Shown here: positions 1 to 9,183 of the stretch, piece by piece | How the letters are laid out: every line of letters begins with the position of its first letter | How positions within the stretch are numbered: the first letter of the stretch is position 1 | Assembly: GCF_003318295.1 (NCBI RefSeq) | Contig: NZ_QOCW01000010.1 | Span: forward strand, 1 to 64,000 | Reading direction: 5' to 3' | DNA from: Bacillus taeanensis | Lineage (GTDB): Bacteria; Bacillota; Bacilli; Bacillales; UBA6769 | Length of the DNA stretch: 64,000 nt | Position numbers and translations under genes: made by a program | The notes under the pieces: model-generated | Seen by the model: the letters and a program-made list of their open reading frames with translations, nothing else | Told to the model about the DNA's origin: nothing | Database searches by the model: none

Positions 1-44
1 ACTTAAATTTTATCAGAAGATGTCCTTTTTATTATGAAAAAAAT

Positions 45-92
45 AAAAGCATGTGAAATTTTACTGAGCGTAAAATTTCACATGCTTTTTAG
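45..92. terminator. Bidirectional intrinsic terminator downstream of speA
   Basis: A perfect 20-bp stem (45-64 with 70-89) with a 5-base loop lies just past the 3' end of speA. It has an A-rich run on its left, which becomes a U tail for minus-strand speA transcripts, and a short T run on its right. Confidence 0.8.
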
Positions 93-125
93 GTTTTCAG
101 ACTAGGGTTTTGTCCCAGCCTCTTT

Positions 126-1598
126 TTATTTAATTGCTTTATGTTCTTTAATGACGCGAATCATTTTTAAGGAAACATCTTCAGGTCCCTGAACAGGAAG
201 GCCTGCTTCAATATTTTCGTGAATATAAGTAAGGTTATCTTCTGTAATAATTTCACCAGGAATAAAAATAGGAATGCCGGGCGGATACACCATTACAAAT
301 TCAGCGATAATTCTTCCAGCCGATTCTTTGAGAGGAACCACTTCGGTTTCCGAATAGAAAGCATCCCGCGGTGACAGAGATAATACTGGAATGTCAGGTA
401 CATGAACACGTATTGGAGATGTTTGAAATGTTCCTGTTTCATATTCTTTAGATAACTCTTTAAGAGCATGCACTAAGATTGAAGTCGTTTCAATTGTATC
501 TCCTGGTGTAATAATACATAAAATGTTGTATAAATCAGATAATTCTACTTCAATGTTATAATGTTTTCGAAGCCATACTTCCACATCATAGCCGGTACAA
601 CCTAATTGTTTAATAGAAATAATTAATTTCGTTGGATCATAATCATAAGCAGCTTTTGTTCCTAAAATTTCTTTTCCAACACAGTAAAGGTTTGGAATTT
701 CATTAATTTGTTTTCTTGTTTCATTTGCAAGGTTGATTGTTTGACTTATTAATGCTTTTCCTTCTGTTGCTAAATATTTTCTTGCAGCATCAAGCGACGC
801 AAGTAAAAGGTAGGAAGTCGAAGTAGTCGTAAGCATGCTGATAATCGTTTGAATACGTTTAATTGATACGAGACCTTCTTTAACATTTAAAATAGAACTT
901 TGGGTTAAAGAGCCTCCTAATTTATGCACACTCGTTGCTGCCATATCAGCACCTGCCTGCATCGCTGAAAGCGGCAGCTCATCATGAAAATGGATATGCA
1001 CGCCATGTGCTTCATCAACAAGTACCGGCACATCATAGGAATGAGCAAGATCAACAATTTCTTTTAAATTTGCAGCAATCCCAAAATAAGTAGGATTAAT
1101 AACAAGGACACCTTTTGCATCTGGATGCTGTTCTAACGCTTTTTCAACAGCATCTGTCGTAATACCATGTGAGATTCCAAGTTCAGGATCAATTTCAGGA
1201 TGAATAAAAATGGGTGTTGCCCCTGAAAAAATAATCGCAGACATTACCGATTTATGCACATTTCGTGGTACGATAATCTTATCTCCAGGCGAACAAACAG
1301 TCATTACCATTGTCATAATCGCGCCGCTCGTACCTTGAACAGAAAAAAACGTTGCATCAGCACCGAAAGCTTCGGCAGCTAGTTTTTGTGCTTTTTTAAT
1401 CATCCCTTTTGGGTGGTGAAGATCATCAAGCGGCTGTATGTTAATTAAGTCAATTGATAAAGCATTTTCTCCGATAAATTCTCGGAATTCTGGGTTCATG
1501 CCAGCCCCTTTTTTATGACCAGGAATATGAAATTGAATCGGGTTTTTTTTAGCGTGTTCTTGTAATCCAGTAAATAATGGTGTTTCAAACTGGGACAA
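126..1598 (-). CDS. speA: Arginine decarboxylase SpeA (Orn/Lys/Arg decarboxylase family)
   Basis: This PLP enzyme of the Orn/Lys/Arg decarboxylase family most likely converts arginine to agmatine, the first step of Bacillus polyamine synthesis, in the cytoplasm. The N-terminus carries the family signature FHIPGHKKG. The catalytic domain has the VDEAHG stretch and the PLP-binding lysine in SVHKLGG near residue 226. I place the start at TTG 1598, six bases after AGAGGTG, giving 490 residues, the usual SpeA length. A GTG three codons upstream would leave no room for a ribosome binding site. It is transcribed away from the nitronate monooxygenase-like gene. Lysine decarboxylase activity cannot be excluded from sequence, but the chromosomal context beside yktB favours SpeA. 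Confidence 0.9.
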   Translation of the reverse strand: MSQFETPLFTGLQEHAKKNPIQFHIPGHKKGAGMNPEFREFIGENALSIDLINIQPLDDLHHPKGMIKKAQKLAAEAFGADATFFSVQGTSGAIMTMVMTVCSPGDKIIVPRNVHKSVMSAIIFSGATPIFIHPEIDPELGISHGITTDAVEKALEQHPDAKGVLVINPTYFGIAANLKEIVDLAHSYDVPVLVDEAHGVHIHFHDELPLSAMQAGADMAATSVHKLGGSLTQSSILNVKEGLVSIKRIQTIISMLTTTSTSYLLLASLDAARKYLATEGKALISQTINLANETRKQINEIPNLYCVGKEILGTKAAYDYDPTKLIISIKQLGCTGYDVEVWLRKHYNIEVELSDLYNILCIITPGDTIETTSILVHALKELSKEYETGTFQTSPIRVHVPDIPVLSLSPRDAFYSETEVVPLKESAGRIIAEFVMVYPPGIPIFIPGEIITEDNLTYIHENIEAGLPVQGPEDVSLKMIRVIKEHKAIK

Positions 1599-1718
1599 AC
1601 TCGTCACCTCTTACATAGAATAGTTAATTACATCATATAAAACAAGATGAAGTATATCAAATTCCATTAGATTTGCAAGAGAAATTTTTGATAATAAAGG
1701 GAAAGGAAGAGAGTATTT

Positions 1719-2678
1719 ATGAATTGGAACACAAGAGTATCAAATTTATTAGGCATTCGTTATCCGATTATCCAAGGAGGACTTGCTTATCTTGCTTATG
1801 CTGATTTAGCTGCAGCCGTTTCAAATGCAGGTGGATTGGGACAAATTACAGCAATGAGCTTATCATCACCAGAAGAATTAAAAGAAGAAATCCATAAGGT
1901 AAGAGAAAAGACAAAATGTCCATTTGGTGTCAATTTTGCGATTGGACAGCATAATCGCCCGTTTGAAGCAATGCTTCAAGCTGCTGTTGATGAAAAAGTT
2001 CCTGTTATTTCGATGACAGGAGGAAATCCAGCCCCTATTTTTAACATGCTTGAAGGTGTTTCTGTGAAAAAGCTTGTTCTTGTAGCAGCAGTAAGACAAG
2101 CGGTAAAAGCGGAAGAGCTTGGAGCAGATGCTGTTATGGTTGTAGGACATGAGGGGGGCGGTCATTTAGGAAAACATGATGTTGGCACGATTGTTCTTGT
2201 TCCAAGGGTTGTAGACAGTGTGTCCATTCCTGTTATTGCTTCTGGTGGAATTGGAGATGGGAGAGGATTAATGGCCGCTCTTTCCTTAGGAGCCGAAGGA
2301 ATTGAAATGGGAACACGATTTATCGCAACGAAAGAATGTGTGCATGCCCATGAGTTTTATAAACAAAAACTTATTGAAAGCAAGGAAACAGATACCGTTG
2401 TGATTAAAAAAAGTATTGGGGCCCCAGCTCGAGCATTAAAAAATAATTGGACTGAAAAAATATTAGACATAGAACAAAAGTCTCCTACATATAATGCGTT
2501 ACAAGACTTAATAAACGGTGAGGCAAATAGAAGATATATTTATGAAGCAAAGTCGGAAGAAGGGTTTGCTTGGGCGGGGCAGGTTATTGGACAAATTTCT
2601 GATATCCCAAGCGCTGCTGAGCTTGTGAATCGAATGATTAAAGAAGCTGAACAAATTTATGGAAACTTTCAAAAATAA
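1719..2678 (+). CDS. Nitronate monooxygenase / 2-nitropropane dioxygenase-family flavoprotein
   Basis: A 319-residue TIM-barrel FMN protein of the nitronate monooxygenase/FabK family. Recognisable parts are the N-terminal RYPIIQGGLAYLA, the GHEGGGHLG loop carrying the likely catalytic histidine near residue 145, and the phosphate-binding ASGGIGDGRGL segment. The family either oxidises alkyl nitronates such as propionate 3-nitronate or acts as FabK enoyl-ACP reductase. The sequence alone does not settle which, and no fatty-acid genes are adjacent. The ATG follows an AAGGAAGAGAG ribosome binding site. The gene is single, divergent from speA and convergent with yktB, separated by a shared terminator. 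Confidence 0.75.
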   Translation: MNWNTRVSNLLGIRYPIIQGGLAYLAYADLAAAVSNAGGLGQITAMSLSSPEELKEEIHKVREKTKCPFGVNFAIGQHNRPFEAMLQAAVDEKVPVISMTGGNPAPIFNMLEGVSVKKLVLVAAVRQAVKAEELGADAVMVVGHEGGGHLGKHDVGTIVLVPRVVDSVSIPVIASGGIGDGRGLMAALSLGAEGIEMGTRFIATKECVHAHEFYKQKLIESKETDTVVIKKSIGAPARALKNNWTEKILDIEQKSPTYNALQDLINGEANRRYIYEAKSEEGFAWAGQVIGQISDIPSAAELVNRMIKEAEQIYGNFQK

Positions 2679-2706
2679 AAAAGGAACGAGAATTCGTTCC
2701 TTTTTT
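2677..2706. terminator. Bidirectional terminator between convergent genes
   Basis: A short stem GGAACGA/TCGTTCC is flanked by A6 on the left and T6 on the right, so it can end transcription from both the nitronate monooxygenase-like gene and yktB. Confidence 0.8.
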
Positions 2707-2717
2707 CAACCATTGAA

Positions 2718-3353
2718 TTAGCAGACAGCATGAGCGGCTAAGTGATACAGAGGTATAACGGTTTTAAATGTAGTTTCAATTTTCTCTATAAAAGCATTTT
2801 CGCTTAACGAAACGGCCTCTTCACGCGGAATTTGAATGCCGCATAAAAGCTCAGCCTTTTTGACGGTTTTTAAACGCTCTACTAGTTTTAAAAATGCTTC
2901 ATCATCCAACTCGCTGTTTTTTAAAACGTCTTTCTTAGTATGATCAACTGACCAAACAAAGTCTGGTGGAATTTCCTCTCTTAGTTCTTTATGAACTTTT
3001 TCTAACTCAACAGCATAGGCTTGTTTAATTGGGCATTCATAAATGAGTGCAAACCAAACAAACACATGACTTTCCCAAAGGCCGATTTGAAAGTGCGGAA
3101 GCTGTTTATAACCTCTCTTATTTGAACTAAAAGCAACCCATGTATCTTTAGGGGGATTGACGGTTCGCCTAGCATGTTTTGCAACATGGAAAAACATTTC
3201 ATTACCGGTAAGTGTCGATAATGTGGGCGAGAAATAGTGACCAAGCTGTTCAAGCTTTGGTCGCACATGTGTGATTAACTGTTCCATTCTAGCGTCTAGT
3301 CCATGTACATTAAAAACATTAAAATCTGTATGTGTTAGTGTGTGAAGCTCCAT
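2718..3353 (-). CDS. yktB: YktB-like DUF1054 protein
   Basis: A 211-residue soluble protein matching the DUF1054/UPF0637 family of Bacillus YktB in length and position between speA and the suhB-like gene. No enzymatic motif is evident. Family members have known structures but no firm function that I can name. It starts with ATG behind an AAGGAGAGAT-type ribosome binding site. It is transcribed alone toward the shared terminator at 2677-2706. The assignment rests mainly on family resemblance and conserved gene order. Confidence 0.75.
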   Translation of the reverse strand: MELHTLTHTDFNVFNVHGLDARMEQLITHVRPKLEQLGHYFSPTLSTLTGNEMFFHVAKHARRTVNPPKDTWVAFSSNKRGYKQLPHFQIGLWESHVFVWFALIYECPIKQAYAVELEKVHKELREEIPPDFVWSVDHTKKDVLKNSELDDEAFLKLVERLKTVKKAELLCGIQIPREEAVSLSENAFIEKIETTFKTVIPLYHLAAHAVC

Positions 3354-3619
3354 CTAATCTCTCCTTATTGTTGGTTAGGTGTGTAGACGAGTGTGAAGGT
3401 ATAAGCCATCTGTAGTGTATCACAATGTCGTTTTTTCAAAAAGAAAGGAAACTCAGGGTTTGAATTTTGTTAGAAGTGGAAAAATATACTTAAACAAAAT
3501 AGTTGCATACATCATGAACGGCTCATAGTATATATTAATAAAGAATGAAAAATCAGAAAATTTAGTCAAATTGTCCGGTCGGTTTCATTAAAATGAAAAG
3601 AAAAGGGGTGTAGGTTACC

Positions 3620-3808
3620 ATGAAACAAGTGATTCAAACATTAAAAAGGACAGATGCTGAAAAGAGGATTCCGGTGCTTCGGTTAGAAGTGGATTATGAA
3701 TTGGCAACTCTACACGATGCAATGATCGCAGAAGATATTGAAACAATGAATTTAACGAAAAAACGCCTTGAAAAACTGCGGCAGGAACTTATTCGTCTGG
3801 AAGCTTAG
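3620..3808 (+). CDS. Small conserved protein, YkzI-like
   Basis: A 62-residue, charged, probably all-helical protein with a heptad-like C-terminal half rich in K, L and E. It sits between yktB and the inositol monophosphatase gene, where B. subtilis carries a similarly sized small gene (ykzI as I recall). A clear AAGGGGTG ribosome binding site precedes the ATG and a strong terminator follows the stop, so it is a single-gene unit. There is no membrane segment and no known catalytic motif. Function is unknown. Confidence 0.6.
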   Translation: MKQVIQTLKRTDAEKRIPVLRLEVDYELATLHDAMIAEDIETMNLTKKRLEKLRQELIRLEA

Positions 3809-3811
3809 TCT

Positions 3812-3848
3812 AAAAAAGCAGTCCTATCCATGTAGGGCTGCTTTTTTT
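3812..3848 (+). terminator. Intrinsic terminator
   Basis: An AAAAAAGCAGTCCTA / TAGGGCTGCTTTTTTT hairpin with one G-T pair and a T7 tail, 4 bases after the stop of the 62-residue gene. Confidence 0.85.
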
Positions 3849-3982
3849 GTATACTTAAATAAATAATCTGTAAAAAAGCGAGCTTCTTAATTTTATGTCA
3901 TAATAGAGTTAAAAGAATAAAATGCCATTTCTTTGATTATCAATAGGGTATGCATATTTATTCAGGATAAGGAGCGGAATTA

Positions 3983-4798
3983 ATGAAAGTAGAAAATTGG
4001 AATGAAATAAGCAATAAAGCCATGCAATGGACAAAAGAAGCTGGAGAAATTATTTTATCGTCTTTTTCAGAGGAGAGAATGATTAATTTTAAATCAAATC
4101 CTTCTGACTTAGTGACAGATATGGATCAAAAAACAGAGCAGTTTTTTATTGAGAAAATAAAGTCCACATACCCTACCCATAAAATACTTGGTGAAGAAGG
4201 ATTTGGAGATGAGGTAACGTCCCAAGAGGGAACACTTTGGATAATTGACCCCATTGATGGAACAATGAATTTTGTTCATCAGCAGCGAAATTTTGCAATT
4301 TCAATAGGGATTTATCAAGATGGTGTCGGAAAAGTAGGCATTATTTATGATGTTGTTGCCGGTGAATTGTTTCATTGTATTGTCGGCAGCGGTGCTTACT
4401 TAAATGAAGTGGCGTTACCTAAGTTAAACAGTGTACCTTTAAGCGAAGCGGTAATCGGTCTTAATTCGACATGGGTAACAGAAAATAAACGAATTGATGC
4501 TGAGGTGCTAGCACCGCTTGTAAAAGCTGTAAGAGGGACACGTTCTTATGGATCTGCAGCAATTGAAATGGCTTACGTCGCTTCGGGAAGACTTGATGCT
4601 TATATGACCTTGCGTTTATCTCCTTGGGATTTTGCGGCAGGCATTCTTCTTATTCAAGAAGTCAGTGGTGTGGCAACAAATTTATATGGAAAACCAATAA
4701 AACTGCTGCAGCAAAATCCTGTTTTTGTTGGCAAGCCTGTTCTTCATGATGAAATCTTACATCATTTTATTTTAAAGCAATCTGCTGACCATGAATAA
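3983..4798 (+). CDS. suhB: Inositol monophosphatase family protein (YktC/SuhB-like)
   Basis: A 271-residue Mg-dependent phosphatase of the inositol monophosphatase superfamily. Metal-binding motifs are visible: GEEG near residue 71, DPIDGTMNF near residues 90-98, and the C-terminal SPWDFAAG. Family members dephosphorylate inositol-1-phosphate, and some act on NADP or sugar bisphosphates. The exact substrate here is not readable. It starts with ATG after AAGGAGCGG. The acetyltransferase gene begins 9 bases downstream, so the two probably form a short operon. Position matches B. subtilis yktC. Confidence 0.85.
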   Translation: MKVENWNEISNKAMQWTKEAGEIILSSFSEERMINFKSNPSDLVTDMDQKTEQFFIEKIKSTYPTHKILGEEGFGDEVTSQEGTLWIIDPIDGTMNFVHQQRNFAISIGIYQDGVGKVGIIYDVVAGELFHCIVGSGAYLNEVALPKLNSVPLSEAVIGLNSTWVTENKRIDAEVLAPLVKAVRGTRSYGSAAIEMAYVASGRLDAYMTLRLSPWDFAAGILLIQEVSGVATNLYGKPIKLLQQNPVFVGKPVLHDEILHHFILKQSADHE

Positions 4799-4807
4799 GG
4801 TATCGCT

Positions 4808-5278
4808 ATGAACCGCTCATCGTTAACGTTTCGAAAAATGAAAAGAGACGATCAAGCATTGATGACCTCTTTAAGCAGCTTGTCTAAGGAATGGAGTTTA
4901 TGGGAGCTCGGCAGTTCGAATCCAACTCATGCTGACGTGGAAAGATGGATTAATCATTATCAGTATGAGAATGGCGAATGGCGAATATGGAATTTAGATG
5001 AAAAGACTGCTTTTACATATCATTTAACAAAAGTTAGGAATGAAGAGCCATGGCTCGGCACAATTATCGTTAGCCAAAAGGGAGAGGGGATTGGTCGTCT
5101 TATTTTAGAGGTATTAGCAGAGGAAGAACGTAAAAAAGGTGCAAAAGTTCTGTATGCGGCATGTCCGGCTCAATGTCTTAACTGGATGCAGTTTTTAGGG
5201 AAAATAGGTTTTGAACAGTATAAAATGGATTATGATGAAAAAGGAAATGAATATTTACTGCTGGCACTTCCTTTATAA
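4808..5278 (+). CDS. GNAT-family N-acetyltransferase
   Basis: A 156-residue protein with a GCN5-related acetyltransferase layout. The acetyl-CoA phosphate-binding motif A appears as QKGEGIGRLIL around residue 95, followed by a long helix and the C-terminal strand region KIGFEQY typical of the fold. The acceptor substrate cannot be predicted. It begins 9 bases after the monophosphatase stop and shares its transcript, ending in a strong bidirectional terminator. The N-terminal half has few conserved residues, so only the general fold is assigned. Confidence 0.75.
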   Translation: MNRSSLTFRKMKRDDQALMTSLSSLSKEWSLWELGSSNPTHADVERWINHYQYENGEWRIWNLDEKTAFTYHLTKVRNEEPWLGTIIVSQKGEGIGRLILEVLAEEERKKGAKVLYAACPAQCLNWMQFLGKIGFEQYKMDYDEKGNEYLLLALPL

Positions 5279-5317
5279 AGTAAGAGGCTGACTCGATTGA
5301 GTCAGTCTCTTACTTTA
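5279..5317. terminator. Bidirectional terminator
   Basis: A 16-bp stem (5279-5294 with 5299-5314) with a GATT loop lies between the convergent acetyltransferase gene and ylaF. Confidence 0.85.
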
Positions 5318-5326
5318 TAGTAACCC

Positions 5327-5512
5327 CTATTGATCTGCTTGAGTATTCCACTTCTTTTTCAAACGAAATCCAACACCCATTAACACAAAGGAAGCAAGAA
5401 ATGAAAGGACAGCCGCAATTCCTTGGCCTTCAGCAATTAAAACCCCGACAAGTAAAATAAAAAAGACGACTAGTACTGCAAGAAATAAAAAAAAGGCATT
5501 TTGCTTGTTCAT
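5327..5512 (-). CDS. ylaF: YlaF-like small membrane protein (DUF5325)
   Basis: A 61-residue protein with two hydrophobic helices (about residues 6-27 and 31-49) followed by a basic tail FRLKKKW, consistent with an integral membrane protein of the YlaF/DUF5325 family. It occupies the ylaF position, divergent from typA/ylaG as in B. subtilis. A GGAGGGT ribosome binding site precedes the ATG. Function is unknown. Confidence 0.8.
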   Translation of the reverse strand: MNKQNAFFLFLAVLVVFFILLVGVLIAEGQGIAAVLSFLASFVLMGVGFRLKKKWNTQADQ

Positions 5513-5622
5513 ACATAACCCTCCGTATCAAAACAAATAAATATGAAGACGCATACAACTTTACAATTAACATTTTAACATAAATATTAAGCAGAAATAC
5601 TTTTATTATTTGATTTTATTTG

Positions 5623-5631
5623 TGTTATAAT
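5623..5631 (+). promoter_or_regulatory. Extended -10 promoter candidate for typA
   Basis: TGTTATAAT is a perfect TGn-TATAAT extended -10 element, about 40 bases upstream of the typA start. No good -35 box is seen, which fits the extended -10 class. Confidence 0.45.
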
Positions 5632-5671
5632 AGACGAGTTATTAATTAGGGTGAAATGGAGAGATAAATTC

Positions 5672-7513
5672 ATGACGAAACAACGTAATGATATTCGTAA
5701 TATCGCAATTATTGCACACGTTGACCACGGAAAAACAACGTTAGTTGACCAACTGCTGCATCAATCAGGAACATTTCGTGAAAATGAGCAGGTTGATGAA
5801 CGTGCAATGGACTCTAACGCATTAGAAAAAGAGCGCGGAATTACAATTTTAGCTAAAAATACTGCCATCAATTATGAAGGCACTCGTATAAATATTATGG
5901 ATACACCAGGACACGCTGACTTCGGTGGAGAAGTAGAACGTATTATGAAAATGGTAGACGGTGTGCTTCTTGTTGTTGATGCCTATGAAGGCTGTATGCC
6001 GCAAACACGCTTCGTATTAAAAAAAGCGCTTGAACAAAAGCTTACACCAATTGTTGTTGTAAACAAAGTTGACCGTCCATTTGCGCGTCCATTAGAAGTA
6101 GTAGATGAAGTAATTGATTTATTTATTGAGCTTGGAGCAGAAGAAGATCAGCTTGAATTCCCAGTTGTGTATGCTTCAGCGATTAACGGTACAGCAAGCG
6201 TAGATCCAGATACACAAGACGAAAACATGAACGCATTATTCAATACTGTCATTGAAAACATCCCAGCTCCAATCGACAACAGTGACGAGCCTCTTCAATT
6301 CCAAGTAACAATGCTTGATTATAACGATTATTTAGGTCGTGTTGGAATTGGTCGAGTATTTAGAGGAACAATTCAAGTTGGACAGCAAGTTGCCTTAATG
6401 AAAATTGATGGAACTGTGAAAAATTTCCGTGTTACGAAATTATTTGGTTTTTTAGGATTAAAGCGTATTGAAATCAATGAAGCAAAAGCGGGCGACCTTG
6501 TCGCAGTGTCAGGAATGGAAGAAATCAATGTAGGAGAAACGGTTTGCCCTGTTGAACATCAAGAGGCGCTTCCAATTCTTCGTATTGATGAACCAACACT
6601 TCAAATGACGTTCTTAGTAAACAACAGTCCGTTTGCAGGTCGTGAAGGTAAATACATTACAAGTCGTAAAGTAGAAGAACGCCTTCGTGCTCAGCTTGAG
6701 ACAGACGTAAGTTTACGTGTTGAAAATACCGATTCACCAGATGCGTGGATTGTATCAGGACGCGGTGAGCTTCACTTGTCTATTTTAATTGAAAATATGC
6801 GTCGTGAAGGATATGAGCTTCAAGTATCAAAGCCTGAAGTTATTGTGCGTGAAATTGATGGAGTTCGCTGCGAGCCGGTGGAACGTGTTCAAATCGATGT
6901 TCCTGAAGAGTTTACAGGTTCTGTTATGGAGTCACTTGGAGCTCGTAAAGGTGAAATGGTAAACATGGTCAATAATGGAGATGGACAAGTTCGTCTTGAG
7001 TTTATGGTTCCAGCGCGTGGATTAATCGGATATTCAACAGAATTTTTAACGCAAACAAAAGGTTATGGTATTTTAAATCATTCGTTTGACAGTTACCAAA
7101 AAATGGTTGAAGGAAATGTTGGTGGGCGTCGTCAAGGTGTTCTTGTATCAATGGAAAACGGTAAAGCGACACAATACGGAATCATTGGCGTAGAAGATCG
7201 CGGTACAATCTTTGTTGAGCCAGGTGCAGAAATTTATGAAGGTATGATCGTTGGAGAGCATACAAGAGATAATGACTTAACGGTTAATATCGTAAAAGCG
7301 AAACATGCGACAAACGTTCGTTCTGCAACAAAAGATACAACTGTAACAATGAAAAAGCCTCGTATTATGACGCTTGAAGAAGCATTAGAGTATTTAAATG
7401 AAGATGAGTATTGTGAAGTAACACCAGAATCAATTCGTCTTCGTAAAAAAATCTTAGATAAAAATGAACGTGAAAAAGCTGCGAAAAAGAAAAAGTTAGC
7501 AGCAAAAAACTAA
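5672..7513 (+). CDS. typA: Ribosome-associated GTPase TypA/BipA
   Basis: A 613-residue translational GTPase of the TypA/BipA family (YlaG in B. subtilis), which binds the ribosome at the elongation-factor site and supports 50S assembly at low temperature and under stress. All G motifs are visible near the N-terminus: [23 protein letters not shown] and NKVDRP. EF-G-like domains and the family-specific C-terminal domain with GRRQGVL follow. The start is ATG 5672, ten bases after GGAGAG. An in-frame GTG seven codons upstream has no ribosome binding site and would add unconserved residues. It has its own terminator. Confidence 0.95.
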   Translation: MTKQRNDIRNIAIIAHVDHGKTTLVDQLLHQSGTFRENEQVDERAMDSNALEKERGITILAKNTAINYEGTRINIMDTPGHADFGGEVERIMKMVDGVLLVVDAYEGCMPQTRFVLKKALEQKLTPIVVVNKVDRPFARPLEVVDEVIDLFIELGAEEDQLEFPVVYASAINGTASVDPDTQDENMNALFNTVIENIPAPIDNSDEPLQFQVTMLDYNDYLGRVGIGRVFRGTIQVGQQVALMKIDGTVKNFRVTKLFGFLGLKRIEINEAKAGDLVAVSGMEEINVGETVCPVEHQEALPILRIDEPTLQMTFLVNNSPFAGREGKYITSRKVEERLRAQLETDVSLRVENTDSPDAWIVSGRGELHLSILIENMRREGYELQVSKPEVIVREIDGVRCEPVERVQIDVPEEFTGSVMESLGARKGEMVNMVNNGDGQVRLEFMVPARGLIGYSTEFLTQTKGYGILNHSFDSYQKMVEGNVGGRRQGVLVSMENGKATQYGIIGVEDRGTIFVEPGAEIYEGMIVGEHTRDNDLTVNIVKAKHATNVRSATKDTTVTMKKPRIMTLEEALEYLNEDEYCEVTPESIRLRKKILDKNEREKAAKKKKLAAKN

Positions 7514-7527
7514 TGAATTAAAAAAGT

Positions 7528-7563
7528 GGAGGGTTTTGATTTTATATAAAATCCTCCTTCTTT
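7528..7563 (+). terminator. Terminator of typA
   Basis: GGAGGGTTTT pairs with AAAATCCTCC (one G-T pair) and is followed by a T-rich tail. Confidence 0.7.
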
Positions 7564-7605
7564 TATGGATGAAATTCTATTAAAAAATAAAAGAGGTGGA
7601 TCATC

Positions 7606-7941
7606 GTGGAACAAGACATTGCTAATGCAGTACCTGAAGGGTTGTCAAGCTTTGCGATGCTCGTTGGAATAGATCAAGATCCTGTTACTGGCTTTTTTCT
7701 GCTGTATTTAATGGTAACGCTTTTTTGCATTATTGTATACAAGCTTGGATTTGCTAGAAAGCTTCCATTACTAAAATCAGTGGTTGTTTATGTTGTCATG
7801 ATTATTGGTTGTTTGATTTTAACGTTTTTTGCGATTGGTTTACCAATCGCAGAAGGGCTTGTATGTGCAGCAGTCTTTCTTGGGATTTACAGGTTTCGTC
7901 TTCATAGAGCTAGAAAACAAGAGGGGAAATCAGTCTCTTAA
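7606..7941 (+). CDS. ylaH: YlaH-like membrane protein
   Basis: A 111-residue protein with a polar N-terminus and two to three hydrophobic helices (about residues 27-46, 57-78 and 82-97) ending in a basic cytoplasmic tail. The motif IVYKLGFARKLPLLK between the first two helices and the segment GIYRFRLH near the end are typical of the Bacillus YlaH family. It starts at GTG 7606 after AGAGGTGG. It is located directly after typA as in B. subtilis. Function is unknown. Confidence 0.8.
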   Translation: MEQDIANAVPEGLSSFAMLVGIDQDPVTGFFLLYLMVTLFCIIVYKLGFARKLPLLKSVVVYVVMIIGCLILTFFAIGLPIAEGLVCAAVFLGIYRFRLHRARKQEGKSVS

Positions 7942-7988
7942 ACAATCGTTAAAACAATTAAAACCTTCATAGTAAAGGGGTGTTTTGT

Positions 7989-8261
7989 ATGACATTGCAA
8001 GATACCATCTATAATTGGTTGAGTATTAAACGTGTAGCAGAAGAGCGGCCAAATGATGTTTCTGCACAAGATACGTATCAATTTTTTGAAGAAATCTTAG
8101 TGAAAGATCACGGTATTGAAGAGTTAAATGTGCAGGAGGATGAACACCTTTATCATGTTTATTATGTGAAAGGGAAGAAACAAGGCCATTATCAATTTCC
8201 GACTGAGCTTGTTGATGCACTGCTTCAATCGATTGAATCTGAACCAAAATATAATCAGTAA
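7989..8261 (+). CDS. Hypothetical soluble protein between ylaH and ylaI
   Basis: A 90-residue acidic protein with no signal peptide or membrane helix. I choose ATG 7989, which stands six bases after AAGGGGTG. The GTG at 7980 lies inside that ribosome binding site. The predicted fold is mixed, with a helical N-terminal half and a beta-rich centre around HLYHVYYVKGKKQGHY. I do not recognise a named family. It may be cotranscribed with ylaH, which ends 47 bases upstream, and it ends inside a bidirectional terminator. Confidence 0.65.
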   Translation: MTLQDTIYNWLSIKRVAEERPNDVSAQDTYQFFEEILVKDHGIEELNVQEDEHLYHVYYVKGKKQGHYQFPTELVDALLQSIESEPKYNQ

Positions 8262-8289
8262 GCGGAAGGATCTTATCCTTCCGCTTACT
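8257..8289. terminator. Bidirectional terminator
   Basis: A perfect 15-bp stem AGTAAGCGGAAGGAT / ATCCTTCCGCTTACT with a 3-base loop between convergent genes. It contains the stop codon of the upstream gene. Confidence 0.85.
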
Positions 8290-8290
8290 T

Positions 8291-8491
8291 TTACCAATCT
8301 TCATCTGTTTTTTCATTTTTATAAAGCTTAAATTTCCCAGTTGCAAATCGTTCTTTTGTACGTTCCCCAATACGCTGCTTACAGTCTTCACACATATAAG
8401 TATGAATAGGACGATTGCGCAGTTTTTTTGCGATTAATGATTCATCATCAATTTTTTCAATTTTATCGCATATTACACATTTTACTCTCAT
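8291..8491 (-). CDS. ylaI: YlaI-like zinc-ribbon protein (DUF2197)
   Basis: A 66-residue protein with two CxxC pairs (CVICD near residue 5 and CEDC near residue 34), a zinc-ribbon arrangement characteristic of the DUF2197/YlaI family. The basic spacer PIHTYM lies just before the second pair. It starts with ATG behind a GAGGTG ribosome binding site and occupies the ylaI position. It probably binds zinc, but its partner is unknown. Confidence 0.8.
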   Translation of the reverse strand: MRVKCVICDKIEKIDDESLIAKKLRNRPIHTYMCEDCKQRIGERTKERFATGKFKLYKNEKTDEDW

Positions 8492-8702
8492 TATTACACC
8501 TCACATATACCTATAATTGTAGTATATAATAAACGTTATTGACAATCACTAATCAATTTTAAATGATGTATAAACCCAGCTTAGTTTTTAGTATGGTTAT
8601 ATTAAGTTTTTGTGGAACTGTATAATTTAAGGTTTTAACTTTATGGAAAAATAGGTATAGTATAAGGGTAGCAGGAATTTTAATACATATAGGAGGGGTA
8701 TT

Positions 8703-9158
8703 ATGGCAAATAAAGTAGAAACAGAATTAACTGAACAATTATTTGAATTGTTGCAGTCAGAGCGTTTTATTACACTATCGACTGTTGATCATGAAACAGG
8801 TGGACCGAATGTAAGCGCAATTTCATGGATTTATGCGCCTGATACGAAAACCATTCGCTTTGCTGTAGACAATCGTTCTCGTATTGTAACGAATGTAGGC
8901 AGCAATCCTAAAGTGGTCTTTAATTTAATTGGAGCCGAATCTACATATTCTATTGCAGGCGATGCTTCTGTAAAGGTAGAAAAAATGGAAGGAGTACCAT
9001 TGAAACTTGCATTAATGGAAGTTTCTGTTAATGAAGTGCGTGATGTGATGTTTTATGGTTCTAAAATTTCAGTTGAACCAAAGTATGAAAAAACATATGA
9101 TGCTCAAGCAGCAGCTAAATTAGATAAGCAGGTAATGGATGCAATGAGAAAAGCTTAG
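8703..9158 (+). CDS. Pyridoxamine 5'-phosphate oxidase-family flavoprotein
   Basis: A 151-residue split-barrel protein of the PNPOx-like family that would bind FMN or a related flavin. The first strands FITLSTVDHETGGPNVSAIS and the following FAVDNRSRIVTNV segment are typical. No residues allow assignment as true pyridoxamine phosphate oxidase, and the short length suggests one of the uncharacterised flavin-binding members, often annotated as general stress proteins. An AGGAGGGG ribosome binding site precedes the ATG and a terminator overlaps the end. Confidence 0.75.
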   Translation: MANKVETELTEQLFELLQSERFITLSTVDHETGGPNVSAISWIYAPDTKTIRFAVDNRSRIVTNVGSNPKVVFNLIGAESTYSIAGDASVKVEKMEGVPLKLALMEVSVNEVRDVMFYGSKISVEPKYEKTYDAQAAAKLDKQVMDAMRKA

Positions 9159-9177
9159 TGAATTTCACTAAGCTTTT
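9149..9177. terminator. Bidirectional terminator
   Basis: AAAAGCTTAGTGAA pairs with TTCACTAAGCTTTT around a single-base loop centre, spanning the end of the flavoprotein gene and facing ylaJ. Confidence 0.75.
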
Positions 9178-9183
9178 CTTATA